A stretch of DNA of 64,000 nt from NCBI RefSeq assembly GCF_029784155.1, contig NC_073693.1:138001988-138065987 (forward strand), written 5' to 3'. Position numbers and translations under genes: made by a program. Shown here one piece after another: positions 44,714 through 57,600 of the stretch (within the stretch, counting starts at the first letter, position 1; each line of letters begins with the position of its first letter). Under the pieces are notes generated by a model that did no database searches, was not told the origin of the DNA, and worked only from the letters and a program-made list of their open reading frames with translations. The DNA is from Uranotaenia lowii (Eukaryota; Arthropoda; Insecta; Diptera; Culicidae).

Positions 44714-46978
44714 GATGCTAATAATACTTTCAACGAAATTTTGATTTAGAATTTCGATTCAGATTTAGAGTTTAAAACCCGGTGCACTGGTAATCAATTG
44801 AGTTGATTTAAAAAGCCTGTAGGACGAAGGCGAACCCGGTATCAACGAACTTGTTCAAAGGTCCCACAGGCCCTGAAAGCAACAATACTAGCTGCTCCAG
44901 GAAAAGAAGTTTCCATTCGGATAGTTTCCCCCTTTTGCATTATCGGATGCTGGCAGAAGCAACACAAGACTGTGGCCTTGACTTTCCTTCCTTTCAAGCG
45001 GAACCAACAACAAAACCTACTTAAACCTCCGGGGTCCAAAACAAACGAGCCGAAGCACACGAGGAAAAGCAAAAAAAAAGAACAGCACCACAACTAGAAA
45101 CCAGAACTCGGCCGATCCATCGGAACATTCTACTAAGGTAGTAGAGAACAACAAGTTTACTTTCATGAACTCACTCACGAAGGAGAGCTTTCGAGGAATT
45201 CCCCTTTCGTTGTTCTGTTTTGTTGTTCCGAGCCGTGGGGTTGCTGCCAGAAGGGGATATGCGATTTAATTTTACTTTACCCATAGTCCAAGAGTGTTTT
45301 AAAGCTTGAACTGTCTTTCTTCGCTGCGTCTCATTCCCCTTTCCCGCCCGAGATCGGTTGGTGAATTGAACTTTTCAAGGTATTCCACAACCATGACCCT
45401 GACAGATTCGAAAGAGTTCAGGTGACACACAGAATGTGGCCGCTTCGCTTGTCGCCAGATAAAATGTTGACTGAGTAAGTATAGCTATTGGGGAGCTTTT
45501 GATATTCCTTTTGGTACCAACGACGATCAACAACTTTCGAAACGTGCTTTGATTGTCGTGTGTTCATAATACCATATTTGTGGGGAGACCCATTATTGCG
45601 GGAGCAATTAAAATGTTAAGAACGGGCTGCCATTAAAAGTCATATCTACTTCCGCCCAATTGGGATTTCAAGTAACGAGCTGACTTATGAGCTGTTAACC
45701 TCCATCCATCACAGAAGAAGAGGCTCGGAAGTGGTCCGGTATTGCCGTTTAAGTTTGCAAACTTTAATCTAAACCGAAGTTCACTCGACGCATGACGCTT
45801 GCACAAATGATGATGATTGTTTCTTCCTAAATTTTACGCTCATCTCAAGCGTGCTTCACTTTAGCCAATCTTTATACCGCAAAACATCATTAGCAGCAGC
45901 ATCAAACTAAATAGGTGACATCTGATTCGCCAATTCTCCAAACCAACGAACATGATCCAAGGTTCCTTAGGTGTGTACCAATTGGTACCGACAAGAGTCG
46001 TGATTGTGCTGTCGCTGAGATGAATAAAAAAAGCCTGTGTGTATCTACACATCACACCTTTACAAGATTGCTAATTTTGAACTTGACCTTTTGCGAGACA
46101 GAACGCGTGAAACGAGAACTGTCTTCCTACTTGATCCTAATAGCAACAAAATAGATGCGACAAAATTACGAACAAATAGGAGATGAACACAAGTAGGTAA
46201 TTGGATTCATACTTAGTGAAATTCGAAATAATTTACCTGTATAGGGAATATGGGAAGCTATCATTAGATAAGGGATACCATACGTACTCTTTTAAGTGCA
46301 GGTAGGCTGGGTGAGACTAATTTCGCTATAATATGTCAGAAATTTTTAGATATGATATAAGTAGGCCAAATTTTTAATTCTTAGACATAACATATTTTGG
46401 TAACTAAGTTCCAATTTTTTTCTGAACTTTGTTATGGTTTGAATTAATCGTTTCAAGCTATAATTCAGGAAAAATATCATGTTTTAGGTGTGTCGGTGTT
46501 ACTTATCTAGCACCAATTGTTCCTAATGTTAACATATGAGGAAAGATGTATCCGCGTACCTACTTGAATCTTTTTCGATCGCGAATTGGGCGTTACACTC
46601 TGTTTGTGAAATTTCACGAAATGTACGCTTCCTTGTTGAAGAAATACATCTAAAATGTTCTATCATGATTGCAAATATTATTATTAATTTTTATTTCTGA
46701 CTTTTTAAACACTTAGTGTTCATTCGAGTCTCAAAAAAAACCTTAAAACTAAAAACTTACAGCTAATACATTTTTCACGTTTAATAAAATGTACATTAAA
46801 AGGATTGCAAATATTTATGACATATTTATGCACCTGTAGAGAGTTTCATTCTTAACAATTCCAAATAATGAATTAGCTCAATACAATAAAATTGTCAGTA
46901 AATAGTAATTAGCATTTTAAAAGGGAATTGTTTCTAAGGGACTTTTCTGATTCGTGGTCGACCACAAGTAAGTTACTG
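44714..46978. other. Unique spacer, partly GC-richer
   Basis: 44820-45480 is less AT-rich than its surroundings and looks non-repetitive, but no protein was recognised. A short frame near 45432 (MWPLRLSPDKMLT) is followed by a donor-like GAGTAAGTAT. It could be an untranslated or first exon of a host gene, but nothing confirms this. Confidence 0.35.
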
Positions 46979-48322
46979 AAACATATTGACCTAGTTTTTA
47001 AATGTATGTATGTATGTATGTATGAGAACCCACCAGTGGCTGATAGGTCTTTCGACCCGAGTCGGTACGGGAAGTCTCGATCGCACATTCGAATATTGTT
47101 CATGCTTAACTCATAAACAATAATTGCAGCACAACCAAGGGGTCCGTTACCACTGGCTTGGGACAGGTTTGACTCATCTTACTCCCTTCCAACTGTTCGA
47201 AACAAATAAAGAATCCTGAAAAGGTACCTAAGTACCCTACCCATAATTCTAAATTTGCCGAGATACTCCGGCTGGCTTGAACCCACAATCCATTGTATAT
47301 CAGTCTTCCGATCGTTTAATGTCCTGTCCATTCCCCCACTAAACCCCACAATAGAGTTAAGCTATTTCATGATATAAGGAATTAATAATATTGTTTCATA
47401 TCTTACCTTATTACCACCTGCAATTCCATTTCATAGTAGTTATTTTCCCTTTTTTTAAATGAACTCGAGAATCCCTTTAAAAAACAAACAAAATTAAGCA
47501 TATTATCGTAATTCTTTTGTGAAATCAAATAACATAGTCGAGAAAATGTTGTTCTTATTATTTTACCGAAGGTTTCAAAATCTATGCTGCACAAATTGGA
47601 GAAGCAGCAAACCGATATGGTCGCAGCAAACTTAGCATTAATAGATTGCACTATGGCAATAGCATGAAAATAGACTTCCCCAAATCGGCGATCGTTAGAT
47701 TTTTTTACCTTTGTTTCCAATTTTTAATCTTTATGAATTTTTTATCACTTTCATACACAATATGATACATTTCACAACCGAATTTGCGCTTTACACAGAT
47801 TTATTTTAAGATGGAATTGTAGATGGTAATAACAAAAAAATATGCAAGGAACGAGCTCACCAATTTAAAAGCAGGAAATTCCGCATCGGCTGGCAAACAT
47901 TATTTAGGTATTCTTCCTACAATTTTAATCAGATCAAATGAAGATCTGATAGAATTTTTCACTAAACAACCTGTGTTCTTCTTCCAATGAATGTTATAAG
48001 CACTAACGTTTGTTTTAAGCCTTCAATTGACCCATGTATCGCACTTTCACATTTTGTTCAAGAGCCCGATGTTCAAATTTATGAATGATTCCTTAAAAAC
48101 AACACTTCTATCATAACATCCCTTGCATTCAACTTTGAAAAATCTGATGTCACTTACTTATCAACAACCATTTATTGAAATTTTATAAAAAAAATCTGTA
48201 AATTTCTTCGAGTTTTTTGAAAATATTTACAACCAGAAAAAAAACGCGTGCTGCCGGTTCAGCACACGCCTACTCTCCATGATGAATTGTTTTCACATAT
48301 TGACTTAGTTTTTAAATGTTGA
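46979..48322 (-). mobile_element. Insertion flanked by about 26-bp direct repeats, possible retroelement
   Basis: ACATATTGACCTAGTTTTTA at 46979 recurs near 48296 with one change, and the match continues through AATGT. Just inside the left copy is a TATG microsatellite (about 47003-47025), which on the minus strand would be the simple tail of a retroelement. On the minus strand a box B-like GGGTTCAAGCC lies near 47282-47272. The interior has no recognisable protein. The repeats look like a long target duplication of a retroelement reading toward lower coordinates. Confidence 0.45.
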
Positions 48323-48443
48323 AAACTAGAATTATTTTTATACAAAACGAATTTAACATCATCAAAAGTGGTCAACGTTTGTGGCCAGATGAACGATAAT
48401 AATCCATAAATTTGAACGGATATTTTTCGAACGGCATGGGAAG

Positions 48444-49497
48444 GTTAACATTAAAGATGTACCAAATACGGCCGAATACCGAATATTCGGCCAAACGAAT
48501 ATTCAGCCGAATATTCGATCGAATATTCTGTCGAGTTTTGAATTCAAAAAATTAAAATGATTATTCACTTTCCTTCTATGTTTTCAATTTTAATGCCCCT
48601 CATGTATTTGAGTTGATTATTTTCAACCAGAAGATATTACCAGATGATATATTACAAGATCTTTTTCAAGTAGAAGCTTCTCTGATTTTCAAAATTTCCA
48701 TAAGAACAAGGACATAAGATGACTTGCTGCTTCTAGGGCGTTTATCATTAAAGATATATTGTGTCCCTGTCAAATCCTGTAAATTCATGTTAAAAAAATT
48801 AATAATAATTTGAAATTGCTTATTTGATATCGAATTAGATGAAGGTCGAATTTGAGAAAGATATCTTCAAAATTGTTTTTGAAAAAAGATTATCTTAAAC
48901 CTTAAGCATATCATACTTTCAACCATGCGTATCAACACCATCAGGCATTTGAGGCGATTTTTAAAAAATAAATTTTAAAAAGGGCAAACTTTCTTTTTGA
49001 TTTTTTTAAATCGTTATAGAACACAACATCTAAAAATTTTTAAAGAGAAATTTAGGTGCTTGATTTGATTTCTCAAATAATCTGAATAAACCCGAGCGAA
49101 ATTCGGGAAGTTTAAAACAATATCTGAACATCCCGACAAGATTTGACTTATCTCGAATCTTTATTGGACCTATGGGCAAGCCTGGATATATAAAAAAAAA
49201 TCTGGAATAAACGATAATCAAAGTATAAAGCGTCACTCGTCAGCATTCACCCGTACGATCTGCAGTGAAAGATACGCGGATACACCTAAGATATTATGCT
49301 GAAACCATATTGTTTTGATGATTGTGAAGCTCTTACAACATTTCTTTTGGATATTTTATAAATTATCCAAGATCATTTGAAAAAATTTGCAGGTCTGTTA
49401 TTGTATAAATTTTATTAACAAATATTCGGCCGAATTTGGCGGTATTTGGTGCCAAATTTTCGGCCGGCCGAATATTCAGTTCATCTCTAGTTAACAT
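48444..49497. mobile_element. Non-autonomous hAT element with 8-bp duplication
   Basis: GTTAACAT flanks the element on both sides (48444-48451 and 49490-49497). The ends TAAAGATGTACC and, inverted, TAGAGATGAAC are similar. Both subterminal regions are packed with CGAATATTCGG-type palindromes, a known style of hAT-derived repeats. The 1038-bp interior has no intact transposase. Confidence 0.82.
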
Positions 49498-49696
49498 CAA
49501 ACCTATCCCTTCGGATCATCCGGATAAGAATATTCAACCACTAACTTTTCACTTTATAATGCTTTTTAAGTAATTTTTGAATTGGCAGTATATAAATGAA
49601 TTGAATATTCCGGTTTTTGATTCCATAACATTTCTCCTTACTTTAAAAAAAAAAAAAATTGAATGTACTCCTAATCTGAATGTAAACATACACTGT

Positions 49697-49794
49697 AATT
49701 CAATTGACATCACTGCTTGTGCCTCGCGAAGTATTGCATGAAAAGTAGTCATGCAATATTTCGCTCGGCACTCAGCAGTGATGTCAATTGAATT
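49697..49794 (+). ncRNA. Compact 98-base hairpin, miRNA-precursor-like or MITE remnant
   Basis: 49697-49741 and 49749-49794 pair over about 45 positions with few mismatches, around a 7-base loop (AAAGTAG). Matching phrases are TCAATTGACATCACTGC on the left and GCAGTGATGTCAATTGA on the right. Size and small loop resemble a microRNA precursor. A miniature palindromic transposon is an equally valid reading. Strand is arbitrary. Confidence 0.35.
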
Positions 49795-50439
49795 TATTGT
49801 TTTTCAATGCCTAAAGACAGGCCCCCATTCAACACCTAAAAACTTTTTTGTCTAGTAAGATACGAAGTACCGATCTTCGATAAAGTTGTTTAGCGGAAAA
49901 TTTCCTTTAGAGAACTTATGAATTGGCAGTACAAAATATTCAATTTTCCCACCCAAACCTAAAAGTTTAAATTTACTTATGTAATCGTTCCTTAAAAATT
50001 CTGCAAAAAATTATGAATGAGTTAAGAACCAAAACGAAGCTTTTTAGACCCCAGCGTTTGAGAAATACGAAAATGACCCCAAATCGACTCAGTCTAATGC
50101 ACAGTGATCCATAACGGAACTTTAATTTTTGCATGAACTTTTCCAGTTAACAGAAAGAGCCAAATTGTCTGTTGTAGCCAACAGTTTTCGAGGCAAGATA
50201 GCCGAAGACGTCACATACATATGACGATTTATAAGAGAGATAACTTATACTTTTTAAATTGTCATATTTCGGACTGTTGCATACCAAAAATTATTTTAAG
50301 ACGGCATTGTTTAGTTTTAATATCAAATATTTGATTGTGATATTATGGGGGGAAAGTTTCTTTTAAACTCGAGAAAAAAAATCCAAAATTTGTTAATTTT
50401 CAATACAAATTCACACATTTAAAACCCAACCTTTTTTTA
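49795..50439. other. Spacer, nothing recognised
   Basis: AT-rich DNA without recognised coding or repeat structure. Confidence 0.45.
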
Positions 50440-50795
50440 TTGCCTGGGTCCATTGCGATGCTTTAATAAGTGATTTAGCACATAGTCCATAGTCATATAT
50501 CGAAAACAGTGAACAACTAACATAAGCTACCCCTTTTTCGGATCACGATCCAAAACTTGACACCTGAAATCAATTACCTTCACTGTGAAACTCCTATGTG
50601 CCAATTTTCATTACAATCCTAAATATGCATAGTTAAGACAATATAGCAAAAACAGTGAACAGATTATATGTACGACCCCTTTTGCCGACCCCTTACCCAA
50701 CATTTGAAACCTGGAAGCAAAGAACGTCCCTCAAAACTTCTATGTGGAAATGTTCTTCTAAACTCAATGTAGAATAACGTCAATATCGCAAAAAC
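50440..50795 (+). repeat. Partial copy of the 145-bp tandem array
   Basis: Contains the same ordered phrases as 28.2-28.8 kb: ACACCTGAAATCAATTACC near 50560, CTATGTGCCAATTTTC, AGCAAAAACAGTGAAC and CGACCCCTTTTGCCGACCCC near 50675. It is cut off at its right side by the family A copy. Confidence 0.7.
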
Positions 50796-50805
50796 CTCAA
50801 ACGAT

Positions 50806-52611
50806 TGTCATGGTTGATCGTGTCGTATGCGGCTTTGAAGTCGATGAAAAGATGGTACGTAGGGACTTGGTGTTAGTGGCTTTTGGTAAAACTTTCGTGT
50901 TTCCTGGGAACTGGATAAAACCGACACTTGGTCATCCGACACGAGCGTGTACGCGGGCGTCAGTCAGTGAGCGAGTGTTAGCAGAAAAGCGAGCCAAGTG
51001 GGACATTGCGTAGTTTCCCCGGCTGGGGCAGTCAAGTGAACCGACGCCATCGCTACGAAAGACTTGGCCAGTTCGCACAGGAACGATGCAGCTGCTCTAG
51101 CTCCTCAAATTCCCCCTTCTCCATGCGGCGCTTTATCTTCTGAAAAATTCTGACTCGCTGCCTCTTCTGCTGTTGAGTTCTTTTCACATGCCTGATGACG
51201 TGCTTCGCAACGCTGTTGATGGTTTCCCAACAGTCCTTCATCAAGCTCGCCCTCTTCCGGCAGCACTGCTTCTAACGATTGCGCGTAGTCCACTGCGACC
51301 TCAGGTTGCTTTAGTCGTGCGATATTAAAAACAAGGCAGGCGTCGGTTTCGTATGTCATGGAGAGTTTTGTTTTGGGCACATCTTCACTAAAGTAAACAA
51401 AGAAGCGCAATCTGATCCCTTTCGAAATAATGTGCTTGCAACCCTGCTGTAGGTCTGCCTTTAAGACTGCTTGGTTTTGCTCGATTGGAATGACACTGAC
51501 AGAAAATCCAAAAATTCCAATCGTGACATTTCGTCTCTTTGTTTACTATAGGCTCGTTAATCTTCACCATCAAGATAGTGGTCTGACTCAATGTTGGCAC
51601 CTCGACAGGATCTGACGTCGATGATGTCCGAGAAATGCAGGCTTTCTATCAAAACGAAGAGTTTGGTACGGTGATCTCCAGGTGTACTTGTGTTGGAGGC
51701 GGTGCTGGAAAAAAGGCACTACGTACGGCCATACGTTTAGAGGCGGCGAAACTTATTAGTCTGTGATCGTTTTCGTTGGTCAGCTGGTGCGCGCTGAACT
51801 TTTCAATTGTGTCGGTTTGAATTCCTCTTCCTGGCCAATCTGAGCGTTAAAATCCCCGATGACAATCTTGATATAATGTTTTAACCCGCGGTCTTATTAA
51901 CTTTCCAGTTGCGCGTCGAATTCGTCTTTGTCATCACCAGTACTTCCGAGGTGAGGGCTTTGCACGTCGGTGATCCCGATGTTGAAGAACCGGCCTTTGA
52001 TTCTCAACCGGCACATTTGTGGGTCGATCGGCCACCACCCGATCACGCCTTTCTGCATCTCCCTCATCACTAAAAGAGCTGTTGCAAACTTGTATGCGAT
52101 GCCGTAGTTCTGGTAGATGGTATGATCATCTCAGAACGCACGTACCGTGGAATTCTTCCAGCATACCTCCTGCAGTGCTTGAAATTTAGAGATCGGCAGT
52201 TCCATGTCCCAAGTTTCCGATAGCTGGTCCCTTTTCGTCACGTAGCTCTTGGCCGATTTCTATCCGAAGTTCTTAGTTCGTTATTCGTTGCTAGGTGTCG
52301 CGTACACCAGGACGTTGTTGCACTCCGCAAGCCGGCCCTGACATGGCGAACATATGCGTACGGATCTCCCTATCTCAGTTAGCATGCGACCAAAGTATCC
52401 ACCGGGGATGGGTACCCAATATCCAGTTACTCGCACCCCAGCCAACACCTGTGGGAGGTTGAGAATCGGAGTTGTAAGACAAGAGGGGATATGACCACTT
52501 CCCGAAGGTTGGGTGTTTGGAGTCTCGAGTTGCACATTGTCTACCATTCGCCAGCTTCTTTTTAAGGCTCATTGGATCAAATCTCGATCAGTGTAAATTA
52601 ATAGGATTAGA
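50806..52611 (-). pseudogene. Non-LTR retrotransposon family A, copy 2
   Basis: Minus-strand relic. Starting from 52.55 kb: QLETPNTQPSGSGHIPSC and onward, an upstream region shared with copy 3. The endonuclease follows near 52.0-51.8 kb (IKGRFFNIGITDVQSPHL, then KIVIGDFNAQIGQEEEF with the GDFNA motif). Next comes PVEVPTLSQ near 51.6 kb, then RLKQPEVAVDYAQSLEAVLP near 51.3 kb, and finally motif A of the reverse transcriptase (FIDFKAAYDTI) near 50.83 kb, where it is truncated. Several stops and frameshifts are present. It retains the GDFNA segment that copy 1 has lost. Confidence 0.85.
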
Positions 52612-54229
52612 TACAGTGAGCGAAATAAGAATAGCACCACTATGTATTTTGCTTGTTAAAATATGAATGATTGAAAATTACGAAAATTTTCTTCCACAGT
52701 TTGTTCTGAATTGTTTAACGGATAAATCAAGCATAAGTTTACTTTTTTTGGACGTAGCAATTGGCGTTGAGGACCAAAAATGCGAAAAAGGGGTGCGAAA
52801 TAAGAATAGCACCACTTGAGTTTTTCAACAAAAACAAGATTATTTTTAAAAATTTACTGTATGAAAGTGAATAATAATGCTTCTACGAATTATTTGAATA
52901 GGTAACTGCATTTAAGGAGTTTTCCAGAATTCCAAAGAATTTCAAAGGTTTTAAAAGGGGGTTTTAAGAGATGCTCCTCAAGCGTTAAGGAATTTGATAT
53001 TTGAGCTGTAATTCTTTACCAAACTAGTTACTTTCTTCATTAAAATGACGTGAAATGAAGAAACAAACATTCGGGAGTAACTTTGAATCAGAAAAAATAG
53101 GTTGGAAATAAAAAACTTTGATTTTGTTAAGTAAACTACACTTTTTTTCCAGTTTCAAGTCGTAGATGGCAACACTATCTTGCAGTTAAAACCAAATTTA
53201 GTCTCAATTTTGATTTTTCAGGTTTATTTAGGCCCATATTCATCATTTTGAGGTATTTTCGCATCACAGTTTTGTGGAAGTTCCCGCTGCAGAAAGCTTT
53301 TCCGGATTTGCAAAAGAATCACCAGCACAACAATGTACAACCGCCAAAATTCCTGCTCATCTCAACTTCCGATTCAATTGCAAATCATATACCAATAATA
53401 CTGCTAGCCGTCTGCTCCATCAAGCTCCATAAAGCTTCATCGCAAATTATAACTTTATTCTGATAATCGGTCCAAAAAATTCACTTTTAGTGATCTTGAT
53501 GCAATTTTAATTTTTTTTGGATTTAGTGATCTTAGAATTTCCAAAGCGTTCACACAGTGCACGATATTTATTTCTTGACAAAAATCATCCAGCACTCCCT
53601 AATTAATCCCGGAATATTCGAAAATGGGCATGAATTTGGTTAAATGCCAAGATAGTGCTGCCATCTATGACTTAAAACTAGAGAAATAGTGTTTGACTAT
53701 TACAAAACATTAGTATTTTTGAATTCCAACCTGCTTTTTGGATTCAAACTCAGTCTCAAATCTATCTTTCATCATTTTGCATCATACTTATGAATGTTAA
53801 TGAAGAAATCAACAGTTTGATAAAGTTTTATAGCTCAAATATCAAATCCCTTAACCCTAGAGGAGCATCTCTTAAAACCTCCTTTTAATACCTTTGAAAA
53901 CCTTTGGAATTCTGGAAAACTCCTAAAATGCAGTAGTTATCTATTCAAATAAATCGTAGAAGCATTATTATTTAATTTAACACAGTAAATTTTTAAAAAT
54001 AATCATGTTTTTATTGAAAAACTCAAGTGGTGCTATTCTTATTTCGCACCCTTTTTTCACATTTTTGATCCTCAACGCCAATTGCTTCGTCCAAAAAAAG
54101 TAAACTTATGCTTGGTTTATCCGTTAAGCAATTCAGAACAAATTATGGAAGAAAATTTTCGAAATTTCAATCATTCATATTTTAACAAGCAAAACACATA
54201 GTGGTGCTATTCTTATTTCGCTCACTGTA
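52612..54229. mobile_element. Foldback element with about 590-bp inverted arms and TA duplication
   Basis: The left arm (52614-53203) and right arm (53633-54227) are near-perfect inverted copies. Both ends read CAGTGAGCGAAATAAGAATA inward, and TA flanks both sides, as expected of Tc1/mariner-type insertion. The spacer of about 430 bp has no recognised transposase; a 71-codon frame at 53248 has no motif. It would be mobilised in trans. Confidence 0.88.
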
Positions 54230-54679
54230 TGTCCAAGCGGACATCTGAATCTGAAACAGAAAACAACTGTTAGTAGAACAAATCATCTTACACAACAAAT
54301 TAAACTTACATTTTCGCTTTCTGATGTGTGTCCTCCAAAAAATAACTTCCACCATCTTCTGTTTTTGTGACATTCAAAAACTAACATTTTGAATCTTTAA
54401 GTTGACCTGAATAAAATAGCCAAATCCGCCATATGTTAGTTTATATTAGCGATGAGCAAATGAGAAATCCTCGATAACCAAAACAACTTTACAGCACCGC
54501 ATATTATGGGTTCAACCAAAAATCAGTGATATGGAAGAGCCAACCATACGAATTTTGATAATAACCTGTAGAGTTTTTTATCCGTGTATAGCCCGCTCCT
54601 CCCCTACCTTGAAAGGCGGCCAAACGCCAGGAAGCCACCGCCCGTATAGCCAAGACCATGGTTTTAATATAACCGAACA
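54230..54679. other. Spacer, nothing recognised
   Basis: No supported feature. A GC-richer patch at 54596-54650 may be 5' sequence of the following element. Confidence 0.4.
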
Positions 54680-57600
54680 ATGATTTTCAATTTATTCAAA
54701 AGCTTCCAACCTGAATTCAAAATTCACCTGTATGGCGATTTTAATCAATCGAATTTGCAATTTTTACCCGATGAAGATAATGAGGCAATCCTCTTACCGA
54801 TTTTTGGAGATAATGGAACATTACAATTCCTTTTCGACAATCTTGCTACCTTATGTCCTAATCAAATAAATCATGTGAAAAATTCCTGCAATCGCTATCT
54901 CGATTTACTGTTTTCAAACTTGACTGATGACTTTTGTATTTTGGAGGCTACTAATCCAATTTGGAAAAATGAGATCTTTCATACAGCTATCGAATTTTCA
55001 ATTATGTATATGTTCTGATAACAAAGGAATACCAGAATACGAATATGAGGAGACCCTTGACTTTTTCCATGCAAATTACACGATGATTAAAACTAAATTA
55101 CAATCAGTTAATTGGCAATCATCATTTCCAAGCGAAAACCAAACTGTTAATCAGGTAGCTATTTTTTATAACATTCTTGTTAATATCTTGAGTAAATATG
55201 TCCCAATAAAATTAAAGCGACGAACGAATAATAACAGAAATCCGCCATGGTTTTCAAAAGAGCTAAAGCATCTTATAAATAAAAAGCAGAAAGCTCATAA
55301 AAACTGGAAAAAGACACCATCGCTAGCTAATAGTTTAGAATATCAAGAAGCATGCAACCAACTAGCCATATGCATTAATACCTCTTTCGAAGCCCAGCAA
55401 ACATAACATCGCATTAGAAATGTCAGCTCAACTCGTTAACCATGTTAATGTGAATCGTAATTCCTACCAAACCAAGTAAATGATCGTAAAAATGGTTAAT
55501 TAAAGTCTACCGACTCGGATATGACATAATTGCGCCATGTTTGCAAATATGTCTCTCGCGTGCGGGATTCAAGTGAGAAAACAACCTTGTTGTTCTCTCT
55601 GCGATTAGCAGTGCAACCAGATTTCTAAAAATCAGAGGGTCCATTTGATTAAACTGTCCAACGAGAGAATCAGCAAATATTGTCGCTGGCAACGGTTTGC
55701 ATGCATTGAGAGCAAAACTTGCGCTCCCTCGCATACTGTCAGGATGTACGGTAAAAGGTGTTGTATATCGTCCAATTTTTACAACACGTATCGTATAAGC
55801 CAGAAGTTAAAAATATGTATGTATATTGCCTCCACTTTAGTACGTAAATGCTGTTTTTTCGAGTTATATAAGATGATTTTATAAGGTTTATGAAACGTAT
55901 AGCAAGGTTGTTGCGAAATATACCTACAAAAATGTTTGCTGGGAGAATATAATAGGAAAACAGAGGAAAACATTAAATCTAACCCAAGAAGCTTCTTCAA
56001 GTATGTAAGTTCCAAATTGAAAAGTAATAATTTTCCATCTCGTATGCACTTGGACAGCGCTAACGGTAATAATTCCCATGAAATATGTAATTTGTTTGCC
56101 AATTTCTTCCAAAGCGTTTACACCAGTTTTTCGGAAGCCGATCGCGACGCTGCGTTTTTCGATTATTTTCCGACTCAGCATCATTGACTGTGGTAGATTC
56201 AATCACCTTTGAGGAAGTACACAAATCAATTTGCTCCCTGGATAGCTCCAAAGGGCCCGGGCCTGATGGAATTCCTCCATTACTTTTAAAAAATCTTGTA
56301 AATGAACTAAGTATGCCCTTGTTTCTATTGTTCAACTCATCGTTGAAATCCGGTGTTTTCCTCAAGTATGGAAAGAATCTTTTCTTGTACCTATTTTCAA
56401 GTCGGGGAAAAAGTCTGACATTAAAAATTACCGGGGTATAGCAATCTTATCGTGCATACCGAAACTTTTTGAAGCAATAGTGAATCAAAAAATATATAAT
56501 CAAATAAAAACACTCATAACTGAAAAGCAACATGGATTTGTTAAAGGACGATCTACAGCGACTAATTTACTTGAATTCGTTTCTTATAATATCCACTCCA
56601 TGGATCAAGGAAATTCCGTTCAGGCTCTGTACACGGACTTCAGTAAAGCTTTTGATAGAATCGACATCCCTTTGTTAATTTTTAAACTACATAAAAACGG
56701 ATTCAGTGCACAACTGCTGAAATGGATTGAGTCGTATTTGACAAACCGTACACAAATTGTTAGATTCAATGGTTCACTTTCGTAAAGCATCTCCGTTACA
56801 TCTGGTGTGCCTCAAGGCTCCCATCTCGGTCCCTTATTATTTATCTTATACGTCAATGACATTACTTATTTACTGAACCAGCTAAACGTGCTTACATATG
56901 CAGACGATATGAAGCTTTATATGATAGTCAATAATGAAGAAGACTTCAGGGTGTTTCAAAATGAAATAAATATATTTTACAAATGGTGCAGTAAAAGTCT
57001 TCTTGAACTAAACGTGAAAAAATGTTCAAATATTGTATTTACAAGGAAAAAACATCCATCATATGGAATTGTTACATTAGGAAATGAGCCTGTGGAGAGA
57101 ACCAATAAGATAAGAGATCTAGGCATTATATTGGACTCAAAACTTACCTTTGTAGATCACTATAACTCAGTAATTCAGAAATCAAATAGTATGCTTGGCT
57201 TTATAAAACGTTTTAGTTATAATTTTCAAGACCCATATACAGTAAAAACATTGTACACAGCTTATATCCGATCCATACTTGAGTACTGTAGCGTTGTGTG
57301 GTCCCCCTTTCAAATTTCTCATAAAAACCGTTTAGAATCCATTCAGAAACAATTTGTTCTATTTGCTTTACGAAATCTAGGATGGTCTCAGAGCCAATTA
57401 CCAAGCTACGAATCACGCTGTTTACTAATAAATATTGAACCATTAAGTGTTAGAAGAGAATTTGCTGCAATCTCTTTTGTAAACGACATAATTAATCAGC
57501 GTGCTCAGTCTACTTATCTACTTAATCAGTTAAACTTTTATTGTCCAAGTCGCCAGTTGAGAACCAGAAATCTGTTTATTTTAACCTCTGCTCGAACTGA

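Noticed and set aside
42832..44733. 633-codon minus-strand open frame
   Set aside because: It is the translation of the AATAG array (repeating FYSIL). A 5-base unit gives a 15-base codon superperiod without stops.
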